Positions 46,885 through 57,519 of a stretch of DNA of 64,000 nucleotides are shown one piece after another. The stretch's first letter is position 1. The number at the start of each line of letters is the position of its first letter. The DNA lies in contig NC_087063.1 in assembly GCF_963678635.1 (NCBI RefSeq), forward strand, positions 16,559,006 to 16,623,005. The letters are read 5' to 3'. A program made the translations under genes and the position numbers. The notes beneath the pieces are model-generated. The model was not told the origin of the DNA. It worked only from the letters and a program-made list of their open reading frames with translations, and searched no databases. Source of the stretch: Symsagittifera roscoffensis. Lineage: Eukaryota; Xenacoelomorpha; Acoela; Convolutidae.

Positions 46885-48060
46885 TTATTGGGGAATTGCT
46901 TTACCCGAAGGAGTTCTTGAAATTAAGTCGGTAAAATCGATATCTTTTCCCGCTAAATGCTTGATAGTAAAATTAAATGGTAAAAGGCGATGTACCCATC
47001 TTGTCAATCGGCTATGATACGTTTTGTTTCCGTGATTAGGTGACAAAGCGGAAAGGAGAGCTTTGTGTACGGTAATAATTTCACATTCGGAGCCATAGAG
47101 ATAGTTTTTGTAATGTTCTACCGCCCATACAACTCCTAATAACTCTAATTCGCTTGTTGAATATTTGGATTCATGTGGATTCTTGAAGCGAATGACACTG
47201 TTTTCCAAACGTTCTCATGAAGTTGTTCAAGGGATGCACCTAACCCGTTATGTGAAGCATCGGTTTTTACTCTCGTGGGACTTTTGACGTCGAAGTGGGT
47301 GTTTTCAGTAACATTGACTATTTCTGATTTAATCTCATCGAATGCTTTTGTGTGATCTTCATTCCAAAGCAAAATCGACTTCTTGTTTAAAAGAGGTCTT
47401 AGCGGGCTTCCGAAGGATGCTAAATTTGGTACGAATTTAATGTACTGATTAGTTGACCCGAAGAATGATCATAATTCCTTTAGAGTTTTTGGAATTGGAA
47501 TGTCTTTAATTGCCTTGAGTTTATCGAATAGTGGGGCGATTCCGGATTTCGATATTTTAAAGCCGAGCCATCCGATTTCTTTTTGGAAAAATTTGCATTT
47601 CGACCATTTAATTTCGAAATTGTAACTATCGAAATTGAGTCCATGACTCTTTGAAACTCGTTTGGCATATCGCCGAGTCCGTAAAAACCGGTTAAAAATT
47701 GATAAGTGCCTGTTATATCTCCGCCAACTAGGCTAAAATTGCATTGGCTGCTAGTAAAATTGTCTAGCGAAAGTTGACTATATGCATTCTTTAGGTCTAG
47801 ATTGGTAAACCATACTTCTCCGGCGGAATTGTTTGAAATTTGAGCCGCTACATTATTCACTAATTCGTGTATATTGGGCATCTGGTATTTGTTCTTGTAA
47901 ATTTGTTTGTTGATAAATTTTGAATCTAAAGCTAGCTTTATTGATTTGTCTTTTTTACAAGTGACAACTATCGGACTAATAAATCTGTCCTCGTCGCAGT
48001 TTTCTAATTTTTTTGGTATGTCCTTCGGATTTGAGTCTGTACAATTCTGATTTTACTGAA
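46885..48060 (-). pseudogene. Reverse transcriptase (YIDD deleted) and RNase H of D
   Basis: Minus strand. RT block LDLKNAYSQLSL and FLTGFYGLGDMPNEFQRVMD are intact at 47881-47640. The next residues jump to the region after the catalytic motif, so YIDD and about 35 neighbouring residues are missing. RNase H at 47372-46885 has TDASHNGLGA, TSELELLGVVWAVEH and HSRLTRWVHRLLPFNF, with a frameshift near 47160. The element cannot encode an active polymerase. Confidence 0.85.
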
Positions 48061-48065
48061 TCCAG

Positions 48066-48620
48066 TTAGTGTAAAGGGACCCTCCTGCCTTTTAGTTGAA
48101 TTGGATTTAGTGGTTCGTGAAAGTGTGTTATTTTTGTTTGATTTTTTATTTTTCCAATCCGAAAGAATAATTGTTTGAAAGTTTTGGAAATCATGTCTAT
48201 TTCATTATCTATGTCAAGTGAGGTAACTGAATTGATAGACTTACAAGTTCTCTTGTTGGTGAGTGTTGTGTATTGTTTTTGTGAAACTTCGATTCCGACT
48301 TTTGGTAAATTGTCGTTTCCCAAGATGTTTTTTTTTGTGACCTTGAGTTAGGAAGAAGTGGCATTCCTTGTGAGACCATCCATTTGAGAAAATTGGGACG
48401 ATTACCTTTCCAGTGATATTTATTGCATTGTTCGTAAATCCGCAATAAAGTTCTTCAGTCGCTTTATCCACTGGATATATTTTCACATAAGGGTCTCGTA
48501 ACTTCAACTCGTGTAACACATTCTGTTTAAGGAAGCTTACAGGGCTAGCTGAATCCACCTGTATATTGAGAATTACTTGGTTTTCATTTCCTAAGCCAAT
48601 ATTTAGTAGTTTCTTTAGTT
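48066..48620 (-). pseudogene. Protease of D
   Basis: Minus strand. DSASPVSFLKQNVLHELKLR is the active-site block, followed in other frames by the MGNDNLPKVGIEVSQ block (48323 onward). Frameshifts near 48330 break it. Confidence 0.82.
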
Positions 48621-48756
48621 CCTTTCCTTGGTCGTCGTAGATAGTTGTTACGTTTAATACAGAGTAATCATCGTTATCGCTCTGTCCGGACTCCGACCAT
48701 GCGTTGATTACTCCACAGCATTCTCTATTAGCGCGGTCGATATTTACATCCGGCTG

Positions 48757-49772
48757 CTACGAAGGATAATTATAATCTGTATTATTTACAATTTGACTAT
48801 CCACAATATTTACAATTTTACGGCGTGATTTACAGAGTCTGGTAAAGTGTCCTCGATATTTACAAGTCGTGCAAGTCGTATCTTTAGCGGGGCAAACCGC
48901 TAGGTGTCCTTTGGTAAAATTTCCGCCGCATTTCATACATGTGTTAGTTCTTTCGATGTTTAGGTTGGGTTCTCTTTTTACCTTAAAATGATTAAAAGAA
49001 TATCCGTTGGATTTAAAAGTACGCGTCATTTTTTTGTGGTTTGTTATTCTTTTTTCGTCAATCAGGGCTACATTTAAGGCTTCTAGTGGAGGTAGGGTTT
49101 CCGTGAGAAGTTTCCGTTAGATGTCCGAGTTCTTCATGTTATTGATAAAAATATCTCGAATCCACTCATCTTCTCCTGTGGGAATGTCACATCTTTTTGC
49201 CATTTCTGCAAGTGCCCCCCAGAATGTTCTAATGGTTCTCTGTCCCTCTGTTTTCTGTTTAATAGCTTGTGTTTTTCGAAGGTTATGTTTGTCTTTCTCA
49301 CAAAAGCTATGGACAAATTTTCCCAAAATTCTTTGAAGGAAATTTGTAGAACTTTAACTCTCGTGAACTTTTGGCCGAATATTTTCTTTCCTTCATTTCC
49401 GAGGGCTAGATAGAGTATGGATCTGAGTTTTTTGTCCGCCTCTTCAAGTCTCATGCCGTTGAATTCCTTGGTTTCTGACTTTATTGAGGCCATTTCTTCG
49501 TCATCGAACCTCTTTTGCTCTCGAATATTCTTCTCAATGCGAGATGTTTTTTGAGAGTCGGATTCGTTTTCCGGCGGATTTTCCAATGTTGGGGGAAGTG
49601 GGTGATATCGTTCCGATGGATTCAAGAGGTTTTCGATATCAATATTCTCCTTTATTGCTAGTTGGAATAAATCGCTCCACTCTTCCCAAGGAATTGGTGG
49701 GTCCACTGTGTGGTTTTGCCAAAATGAAGGTATACCTCTCACGTTTGATTCGTTGCTGTTTGACTGCGCCAT
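48757..49772 (-). pseudogene. gag of element D with zinc knuckles
   Basis: Minus strand. MAQSNSNESNVRGIPSFWQN starts at 49772 with the split LTR/PBS start codon. The capsid part ends in a frameshift near 49260 within FEKHKLLNRKQRDREPLE. 49029-48757 holds two zinc knuckles, CMKCGGNFTKGHLAVC and CTTCKYRGHFTRLC. Four TATTTACA words lie at 48741, 48783, 48807 and 48857 in and after this part. Confidence 0.87.
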
Positions 49773-49984
49773 GATAAAATGTTTCTTTGTTACGGATAAT
49801 TCTACTTAGTTACAAATAAGATATGTTTAAAAAGTGAATTAATCTCTAAATTAAAACATTAAAAAGTGAGCGATCATTCTCTCCGTCGGAGAGAATGAAG
49901 ATAACAAGGTCAAATCTAAATTAACCAGTTAAAATACTTTAAGACTAATTAAATGAAATAAGACGAATGGTAAGATTCGCAACA
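49772..49984 (-). repeat. 5' LTR of element D
   Basis: Minus strand TGTTGCGAATC...TTTATCA, followed at once by PBS TGGCGCAGTC (49771-49762). Confidence 0.95.
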
Positions 49985-49989
49985 CCTAA

Positions 49990-50678
49990 ATTAGATTGAA
50001 AAACTCAAACCCAAAGTCGAGCAATTCGGATCGGGGTTTTCCGGCTAATATGACTCACCAGCTGATTCTTTTGAGCAAAATGATGAGTGGAAACTTAACT
50101 CCGATGTCTTGGCGTTTTTGCCACGACACTCTGATTTTAATAATAACCAATTTGATAAGGAGCAATCAAATTGAAACGAAAACTTTGATTGAAACCTCTA
50201 ATGGAAAAAACTGAAAGGCATGCCGGTGTAGTTGTTGGTATATAACTCATTAAGATAATTTCATTGTATAGCAGCCTATATGTTTAAGTAAGTGGTTATT
50301 TCGAATATACATGTTTGTAAAAATTTAAAATCAAAAGGAAAGCAAAATAAAAAGTTTTCCACCTTTTGGCCGAAAATTTGAATAGGTGCTTTAAACTTTG
50401 TATGATAAAAGGAGGGATACCTCATGCGCAAAGGACCAAATGCACGAAAAGTTTGCCAACCAATCAGAGCTCAGTACTCGAAAATTTGGACAAAATATGT
50501 GATAAATTCATTCAGGTTTCAGTTGTGGTCAGTTTAAAAGGTTGGTCGGTTGAGAATTTTCACCCATTTGGTATCCTTCGCGCATCATGAGAAAGACATC
50601 GAGTTGTCTGCATGCGAGCATTTTTTTTTTAAAAAAAACAGTGCTTTCTATTGGTGAGAGCTTTGAACTTAATTTCAG
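49990..50678 (+). other. Intron 5, 3' part
   Basis: To about 50215 the plus strand has a low-stop frame (DEWKLNSDVLAFLPRHSDFN) continuing the relic seen before element C. The rest is AT-rich up to the TTAATTTCAG acceptor. Confidence 0.45.
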
Positions 50679-50850
50679 CCGGATGATCCGTGGGAAGCTG
50701 TCTACCTTAGCTGCAATTACCAGCAGTTTTACTTCTGCATTGCCGAGAAGGATCTGCCCTTGACCTTGGACAAGGAAGAACAACAATGGACTACATACAA
50801 TTCCATAACTGACAAAGGATCATACCGAGAAATCAGTTTCGCAGATGGAT
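50679..50850 (+). CDS. Internal exon, module 4 second half, first part
   Basis: Exon after TTAATTTCAG, before GTTAGT; phase 0 in, phase 1 out. It encodes PWEAVYLSCNYQQFYFCIAE, a clear match to the W-x(5-6)-C...(F/Y)-x-C pattern, then a charged stretch ending ISFADG. The closing YG..A-L segment of the module is on the next exon (54174). Two cysteines are conserved with modules 2 and 5. Confidence 0.77.
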
Positions 50851-51046
50851 GTTAGTTTTTGAAGAATCCTTGTTAAAAGGAGTTCAAACTCCAATATTGA
50901 ACAGCAAAAGGTTAAAGATCAAAAAACACGATCAGTTTCTAGTTTTAAAAGTGATTTTTTTGTTTTAGATTTACCAGCCGAAAAAAAACTAATGATCCAG
51001 TTGTCCCAATTTGGCTTAACTGTATTAAAAAAAGCTCATTGATTAA

Positions 51047-51471
51047 CAGGGGCGGATCTAGGATTTTCTCGAGGGGGCGGGGCGGATTTTCGAAAAGAAA
51101 TCGAAAATTTTGACGACCTTTTTTTTAGGTCGACCAAATTGATTTTTTGAGCTCTCCCAAAGCACTGTTTTGCCCCCCTATTTTGGCAAAATTTTCTGCG
51201 CCGCAGGCAAATTTTTGAAAAAAAAACAGTCAAAAAAAGGCGTTTTTAGGCACTTTTTGGAAAATTTTGACCAAAAAATTGCGTTTTTTTGGCGCGCGCT
51301 CCCCCCTCAAAAGTAGTAAATATTGGCGCCAAAGGGTCGGTCGATAGGGTCGGTCGGCCAAAAGTGGATTTCTTAAAAAGTACCAAAGGGGGGACCCTTT
51401 GGGTCGGCAGGGTGTCGAATCCCTGAAGAGGGGGCTTCCGCCCCCCCGCCCCCTTCCTAAATCCGCCCCTG
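51047..51471 (+). mobile_element. hAT-like MITE, complete, with 8-bp duplication
   Basis: 425 bp. Terminal inverted repeats CAGGGGCGGATCTAGGA and its near-perfect complement (16 of 17). Flanked by TTGATTAA at 51039-51046 and 51472-51479. The CAGGGG terminus and 8-bp duplication fit the hAT superfamily. No coding capacity. Confidence 0.92.
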
Positions 51472-53536
51472 TTGATTAATTCTTTATCAAACCATTTTTT
51501 TGGATTTTCTTCCGTCCCCTGCCAATTTTCTAGCTTTCTGCTGGCCGCGTTTTTTTATATTGTTTTATGTTTTAATGTTGTCACTGTTCACTCGTCTCCC
51601 ATTGTTAAAATATTGGTGGTTAAGCTTTTTTTCGATCACTCCTCGATGTAGAAACCAGAAAGCCAGTTTCAATTCGAAATTAATTTTTCTACAACATTAG
51701 CCGACATTATCTGAGCAACCACTGTAACTGAAGGCTACGACTATGTTTATCATTGTAAAACAATATGGAAAAAAACGTTGAAAAAAAATTGAAAAAGGAA
51801 TAAATTGAAAAAATGGAAATATAATATACTGTTGAAGTAATATAATTATTTGTTGGTTTGTTGTAAAAAGAGGAACACAAGTTAAGCTGCAAGTCGCAAA
51901 CACAACGCGAAAAGGGCAAAAATTAGCTCTAAAAAGGCAAAAAATAGCGGTTAAAAAGTCAAAAAGAGAACATAAAGGAAAAAGATTTAAAAAGTAATGT
52001 TTTATATGGTATGAGTCGTAATCAAACTGTTGATTTCGTGATTAAAAATCATACAACCTGCATCTGCGCCATAGCAACACTAAGGGCCTAACAAAACTAG
52101 GGGACCAGCTAAAACAGGAGCTACCTGAGTAGCAATCGTATACACTGTCCTTTTAACGAGGGGGGGGGGGGGGCACTTTCGTATACAACTAGCCAATGGT
52201 GAAAAACTGTGGTCTTCTTCCATGTCATGACAGTTAAGAAGAACGTATGTTAAATTGGTCGAATAATGAACTCGGCAATACAGAATGAATTCAAATGAAG
52301 AAAGTTAGCAAATTCAAGATATCGACCGTGATAATTACACTTTCATAGTTTTTCCACTTATGTCAAATAAGAAAACACATTCAAATTGTCATATCGATTT
52401 CATCTCGAGGTGGTAAACTTTGGCAAATATATTAAATGCTCAAACTTGCATAGAGCAGATTTATTTGAATGATTTCCAACTAATATTGTGAAGTCATTGC
52501 GCTAAACAGAAAAATGGAAAAGCGATTAATTTGACAACTGTCACATATGAAAACGTTTTGGTTTTTCGTTCGTTTTTGACTACTTGCTAAATGAAGAATG
52601 GATGGAGTAAAAAAAGTCGACTTCATTGCCGAAATCTCATCGTTCACTGGTGAATTGTCGAAATAAAAAGCAAGAAATGTAATCATCAGCAAGCGGAATC
52701 TAAGAGTTTATTTTCACTGCCACTGGCTTCCAACTCAGCAGGTCCATAAGATATGTACAAAATATATGCTTAAGATATTTTTGATTCTAAAAAAATGGAT
52801 GTATTTTCGCTGCCTGCTCTCTTTTTTCCTTTTCTTCTACGAAAAAATTAATTAAAATCTGGCTATCCAGCTGAAATTGTACGGGGGTCTGATCGTTTCT
52901 GACAACTCATTTTTAGACAAAGAATTAATTGGCTTGAAAAATGACGGCTGCATGCAATTTTACATAATTTCTTGAGTTTTGTTCACAAACCTTACAAAAT
53001 TTGCCCTACTTGCTGTTATATACTACCCTGGAAAAGTAACACAAGCCTGATTAGTTATTTGGAGGTTTTGTTTTTTATTTATTTTTTATAGCAACCAAAA
53101 CAGATTTATATCAATTTTAGGAATGTTGTGTGAACAATCAGTCTTGCAAGCTTTGGATTTTTTGCTTAAAATAAACTCTTCAGCTAACTAATTAGCCGTT
53201 ACTTCTATCTTTAGTGACTCTCTTGTTTTTCTACCTTCAGTCAATTTCAATTCGCTTTCAAAACCTGAATAAAAAGCACATAACTGGTTGACAAGTTATG
53301 TTCACGGTGTTCACTGGTAAAGCAATAATTACTTATATTTCAACCTTAATCTGATTATTCCAAAATCAGTTTTTATTTAGCTCAAAATACGGCATTAGAA
53401 TTTCTCATTTCAATTTAAATCTAAATCTAAGTAACTCTTAGCTTTTCATTTTGTTTATTTTTCTCAAAACATCTGAGGCCTGTTGAGTTTGAAGCCAGTG
53501 TATGTGAAAATACCGTTTTAGATACCACTTGCTGAT

Positions 53537-53974
53537 GGGTGCCGGACATCAAGCCGACGGGACTTCAAGCCGATTTGTAAAATTAGGGACTTCAAGCCGA
53601 ATAATTCCTTATAAAGTCGTGAAATATGAACAATTTGAAAACTTTTTTGAAGAATTTCTGAATTTCATGATCTTTCTTTACTAGTTATTGGCGTTTGCAT
53701 ATAATTTAAGCCTCCAAATGATGTTCCGGAAAGTTGAAAAGTAAAACATGGTTGAAGTCATTTTTCATGTTTATAATTTATGCATTTCAAAAACGGGCTG
53801 ATGTTATTAACGGATGCGAATCACAAGTGGTGCATTGTCATGAATAACGCTTACTATGGACTAAACTTGCCAAAATTTTAGAAAAGCAACATTTTGCAGA
53901 TGGTAAAATAGCGTTTTGGGGTGCTTGTAATGTTTTAATTTCGGCTTGAAGTCCCTTCGGCTTGTCCTAGACCC
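53537..53974. mobile_element. Mutator-like MITE with 9-bp duplication
   Basis: 438 bp, flanked by CTTGCTGAT at 53528-53536 and 53975-53983. Termini GGGTGCCGGACATCAAGCCG and GGGTCTAGGACAAGCCG (complement of the right end) form inverted repeats of about 35 bp. The left end carries an extra direct copy of GGGACTTCAAGCCGA. A 9-bp duplication and long terminal repeats suggest MULE/Mutator. No ORF. Confidence 0.8.
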
Positions 53975-54173
53975 CTTGCTGATGTCTACATCTCAGTGAT
54001 ATAAAATTAGATAAATCACCGCCAGTTTTGATATTTTGGCTGCTTGTTGAAATAAAGTCGACTTTTTCGCTCCAAGCCTTTTGCAAATGCCAAAAAGTCA
54101 AAATCAAATGACAAATCAAACACAATGAAATGAAAAGAGCGAATCATGTTTTCATGACGTCTTGGTTTTTCAG

Positions 54174-54281
54174 GGACTTCGAATAAAATGGCGAGATCCT
54201 CAAATTCAAATGGACATTTTTATCTGTCTCCGTCTGGATGCATTGCTCACCTGACCCGAAAACAGACGCTCCTTTCAGAAG
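54174..54281 (+). CDS. Internal exon, end of module 4
   Basis: A 108-bp exon after TTGGTTTTTCAG and before a strong GTAAGG donor; phase 1 at both ends. It encodes SNGHFYLSPSGCIAHLTRKQ, which aligns with the module ending NYGFMRVSETEYALIPSLQV. Joined to 54748 it leads into V-HCESP, the start of module 5. Without it, module 4 would lack its closing segment, which supports the call. Confidence 0.7.
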
Positions 54282-54747
54282 GTAAGGATAAACATACCCA
54301 CGCACATCAGACGCGGCAGTTTGAACTTAATAAGTTTTTGTGCTTTTTGAGAGTTCCACTAAACTTTTGTGAGAGCTCTCGCAAAAAACTAAATGAGCAC
54401 GATATTTCAAAACTCCGGTAAGAGGGATGTAGGTTTGATTTTTGAGAACCTTTGAATTTTTCGAATTATTTTTTAAGGTGCGAAATTTCACCTCGAACTA
54501 GTACATATTGGCAAACAACAGTGGAATTTTGAAATCACAAACCTTTAGAGGATAGTGAAAGAGACGAACTCCCAGTTTTGATTGACATATCTGAGATGGA
54601 GGGGTGGGAGCGATACTTTCACCCCTGCTGTTAAGCCACTCATCCGATGGCTGACACTATATATACAATTTTTGTAGATACGAAATATTTTCAAAATGGA
54701 TAAAAATATTCTGTCGTCCATCGACTATTATTACATTTTTGTTTCAG
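54282..54747. other. Intron 7 (466 bp)
   Basis: AT-rich intron ending in ATTTTTGTTTCAG. Nothing else recognised. Confidence 0.6.
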
Positions 54748-54935
54748 TTCACTGCGAATCTCCTGTTTACGTGATTGAAATTATTGATGACTTTATGCAA
54801 TATAACAAGGCTCTTGAACTGTTCGACCAATTCATGTGGTACCCGCATGTCGAAGTATATGCATTGATGGGGCCAGGTGCGGAGTGGTTCTGCTTCGAGA
54901 AAGTAGCAGACCTGGACGCCAACGGAATGGAGTTG
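54748..54935 (+). CDS. Internal exon, module 5 first half
   Basis: Exon after TTTGTTTCAG, before GTAAGA; phase 1 in, phase 0 out. HCESPVYVIEIIDD is the best example of the C-E-(S/T)-P opening, and YALMGPGAEWFCFEKV the best example of the G..(W)CF segment. Both cysteines of the half-module are present. Joins in frame to 58153. Confidence 0.8.
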
Positions 54936-55351
54936 GTAAGAACATAAAAATTTTCAAAATGACTAATTTTTCTTACCCGGCTGCTTATATTTTTGATAAA
55001 AACCATATTTAACTAAAATTTTATGCGCCGTTTTTTTACGAGAAAGTTTTTTTTTCAAATTTTGATCTAACAGTCTTTTTGTGTCTCTTTTCCCAGTCCT
55101 CCTTCTTTCCGGGCTCAGACAATTGACCACTTTAACGTCTGTGTTGTCGAAAACTGGCTGCTGAAATGTAACACTTCGCGCCTGAATAAAAACTTTCAAA
55201 GCTACAGCCTTCTGAATTATTCCTAAAACGGCATTTATGAAATGTGCACTTTATGAAATCTAAGATATACAAAAAATTGGCAACCGGTTTTTAACAAGCA
55301 AAAAACACAGTTTGAGTGACCTATTTATGGTAACAAAACTTGTCCTAAACG

Positions 55352-55640
55352 CATAGCCGGATCTACGATTTTCTTGCGGTAGAACGTTTATTAAATTTAC
55401 AGTTTTGTTTCAGTTAAAAAAAATTGATTAACGAAAGGTCTCCCAAAATGCAATACACTTTTAGGTCAAAGTTTTTCTACATCGAAGGCGAATTTTCAAA
55501 AAATATTAGACCAAAATACTGTAGATTCTATGGATCTATAGAAATGGATTTTAATTGTTTTCGGAGTAATAAAAAATTCAATCAACGAAACCCGATAAAA
55601 ATTGGCGCCTCCTCAAAATCTCGACATAAATTGTTTATGT
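55352..55640 (+). mobile_element. Heavily decayed hAT-like MITE
   Basis: GCCGGATCTACGATTTTCT, then AAATTGATT...TCTCCCAAA..GC and AAAATTGGCGCC, in the order seen at 51047-51471. Ends are approximate. Confidence 0.45.
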
Positions 55641-55918
55641 CCGGAAAATTCAACGGCAAGCGCGTTTTGATCTTTAGATCGAGTTTCACCATATGAGGCT
55701 GAACTCAATCTATCAGTGGTGTCTGCAGTAATCTTCCACAAACTGTTATTTCTATTCCTGTATTTCTGATTTTGTCAATACAATCCGCATTTTGTCTCTA
55801 GTTTTCATTATTTGTCTGTGAACATGAACAAATTTATGTTGTCGAACTCATAATTCTAGCGGCGATATTTGAAGAGCAAGTTTCAACGACTAAAAGGCGC
55901 TTGTTTATAGAAATTAAA

Positions 55919-56110
55919 ACAAGACTGCTCGTATATCAGGGCAAAGCACTCATTGTTCCGACTGCCCCTTAATCCATATCAAATAGTTTTTGGTGAACAA
56001 AAGTATTGAAAATCATTGAATTTTGGAGAATTTCAGAGAACAAATGTAAACAAGACTGCTCGTATCAGGGCGAAGCCCTGAATGTTCCGACTGCCTATTA
56101 AGGTTTAAAC
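55919..56110. repeat. Two copies of AGGGC dispersed repeat
   Basis: ACAAGACTGCTCGTAT(AT)CAGGGC(A/G)AAGC...GTTCCGACTGCC at 55919 and 56050, about 130 bp apart. Also at 24233 and, weakly, 58893. Confidence 0.6.
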
Positions 56111-56639
56111 ATCTCTGGAACTGTCTGCAAGTTTTGTTGGACAGTTTGTAAAAAGATACCTTTTTACAACGAATGCCAAAATGAGCCGCTAGTTCCAAAA
56201 AGTTTGAAGTAAGAACCAATATTTGAAATTCTTAGGTGCTTTCAAATATTTATCCTAAGAATACGTACTTGTTATGCTTATCGTTTTGACCATAAAAAAT
56301 GGGCAAGAATTTTGAATGCGAGTGTTATTTAGTTTTTTTGGTTCAATCATTTGAAAATGGGGAGGAACTTTGTTATTGAGTGTTTTTTCTGGCTTCTTCG
56401 TTTTTCTCACAAAATGAGTTTACACAAAACATCATCGGACTGAGTCTAAAGACATATCATGTCGTTTCAATTAAATTTGAACACCAATGAAATTTTTCCA
56501 AAAAAAGAGAAATTATCCAAAAGTCGAGAAAATTGGGATAAAAGTTTTTGACTTTTAGTTCATGATTCTACTGAAAACCAGTTTTGGAAGTATTTTTAGT
56601 GCTTCCTTGGCAAGTACTTCTGCGCGAACATAATAATAT

Positions 56640-56967
56640 TTATAATTATAGTTCCTGCGAATTGCAGAGGAGCTATCAGTAGGCCTTAACAGTCCTGTCG
56701 AGGATAGTCCATTTGTATTATCTCCCCACATTCCAGACAGTGTTATTTTGCTGAGCGAAGCTCTTTTTTGCGACTCAAGGCCGTTTTGCGTCTAGAACTT
56801 TTATTTGGTACCACTGTTGCAGCCAAGTTTGGTCAGGTTGTGGTAGACCTGAAGCTGGTGGTCAAGTGAGAGCTTGTCCTCACACACTATCATTGCCATG
56901 ACATGGGATCGAATACACGATCTGACGATTTCAAAGTGAAAGCCTTACCACTGTGCTAAGTTCCTCC
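56640..56967 (-). repeat. tRNA-derived SINE
   Basis: On the minus strand it starts GGAGGAACTTAGCACAGTGG. The A box is TAGCACAGTGGT (56958-56947) and the B box is GTATTCGATCC (56916-56906), spaced as in a tRNA. An unrelated body follows, ending in an AT-rich stretch near 56640. It is not a functional tRNA gene: the anticodon arm is poor and there is no 3' acceptor strand. The 3' end is approximate. Confidence 0.75.
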
Positions 56968-57519
56968 ATTAGAAAACAGAAATTAAGTTTTTTTCAATTT
57001 CTTTTTTTTGTCATTTATTTTTTGAAGAAAATTTTTTATACATAAATCACTAGTTTTCTACGGGTTTGTTGGTTCTATAATCCTACTATTTTGCTTTTAT
57101 CTGACTTTCTCTATCTAAGCAAGATAGATATTCGTTTTGATACAGTTTTTTTAAAATTCATATCAAACGAATCGATCCAGAAATGGTTGTATCATATCAA
57201 GGAAAGGGTTTTTTGGTAAAAGAAAAATGTCAAGTGAAATTGATATAGAAAGTGGACTGACTCGATAAGATAAAAATGAGTTTTGTGAATGAAGAAAAGA
57301 GAAGTTTTAAGCTGGTTTCATCTTGTGTTTATTAGCCAGAGGCTGGATCCAGAGATATTTTGTTCCAGTTTCATTTAACAATTGGCTCGAATCTTGCAAG
57401 GATGTAATTGGATTAGTGATGCACGCATACTTTGTTTTGACGGGGCAGTTGTTTTTTTTTTAATTTTCAACATTTTCAGGTCATCTCGTCCTGTTTGAGT
57501 TCAACCGAAGCACTAGGTT

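Larger units (their letters stand above)
43591..49984 (-). mobile_element. Ty3/gypsy LTR retrotransposon D
   Basis: A 6.4-kb element antisense to the host gene and parallel to C, with LTRs of 213-214 bp (about 96 percent identical by eye), exact CCTAA duplication, PBS, polypurine tract (AAGGGGAA, minus strand, next to 43805) and gypsy gene order. LTRs and non-coding parts are unrelated to those of C, so D is a different family. The polymerase lacks its YIDD catalytic motif through a deletion near 47640, and several frameshifts are present. The C-terminal extension is open for 437 codons. Confidence 0.95.
50851..54173. other. Intron 6
   Basis: 3.3-kb intron containing a complete hAT-like MITE (51047-51471), a 16-G run (52159-52174) and a Mutator-like MITE (53537-53974). 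No gene seen; short open frames here lack any context. Confidence 0.55.

Noticed and set aside
52159-52174. 16-base G run as a regulatory element
   Set aside because: Single homopolymer without context; may also be an assembly or sequencing artefact.
56880-56967. Functional tRNA gene on the minus strand
   Set aside because: A and B boxes are present, but there is no proper anticodon stem or 3' acceptor strand; it fits a SINE head.
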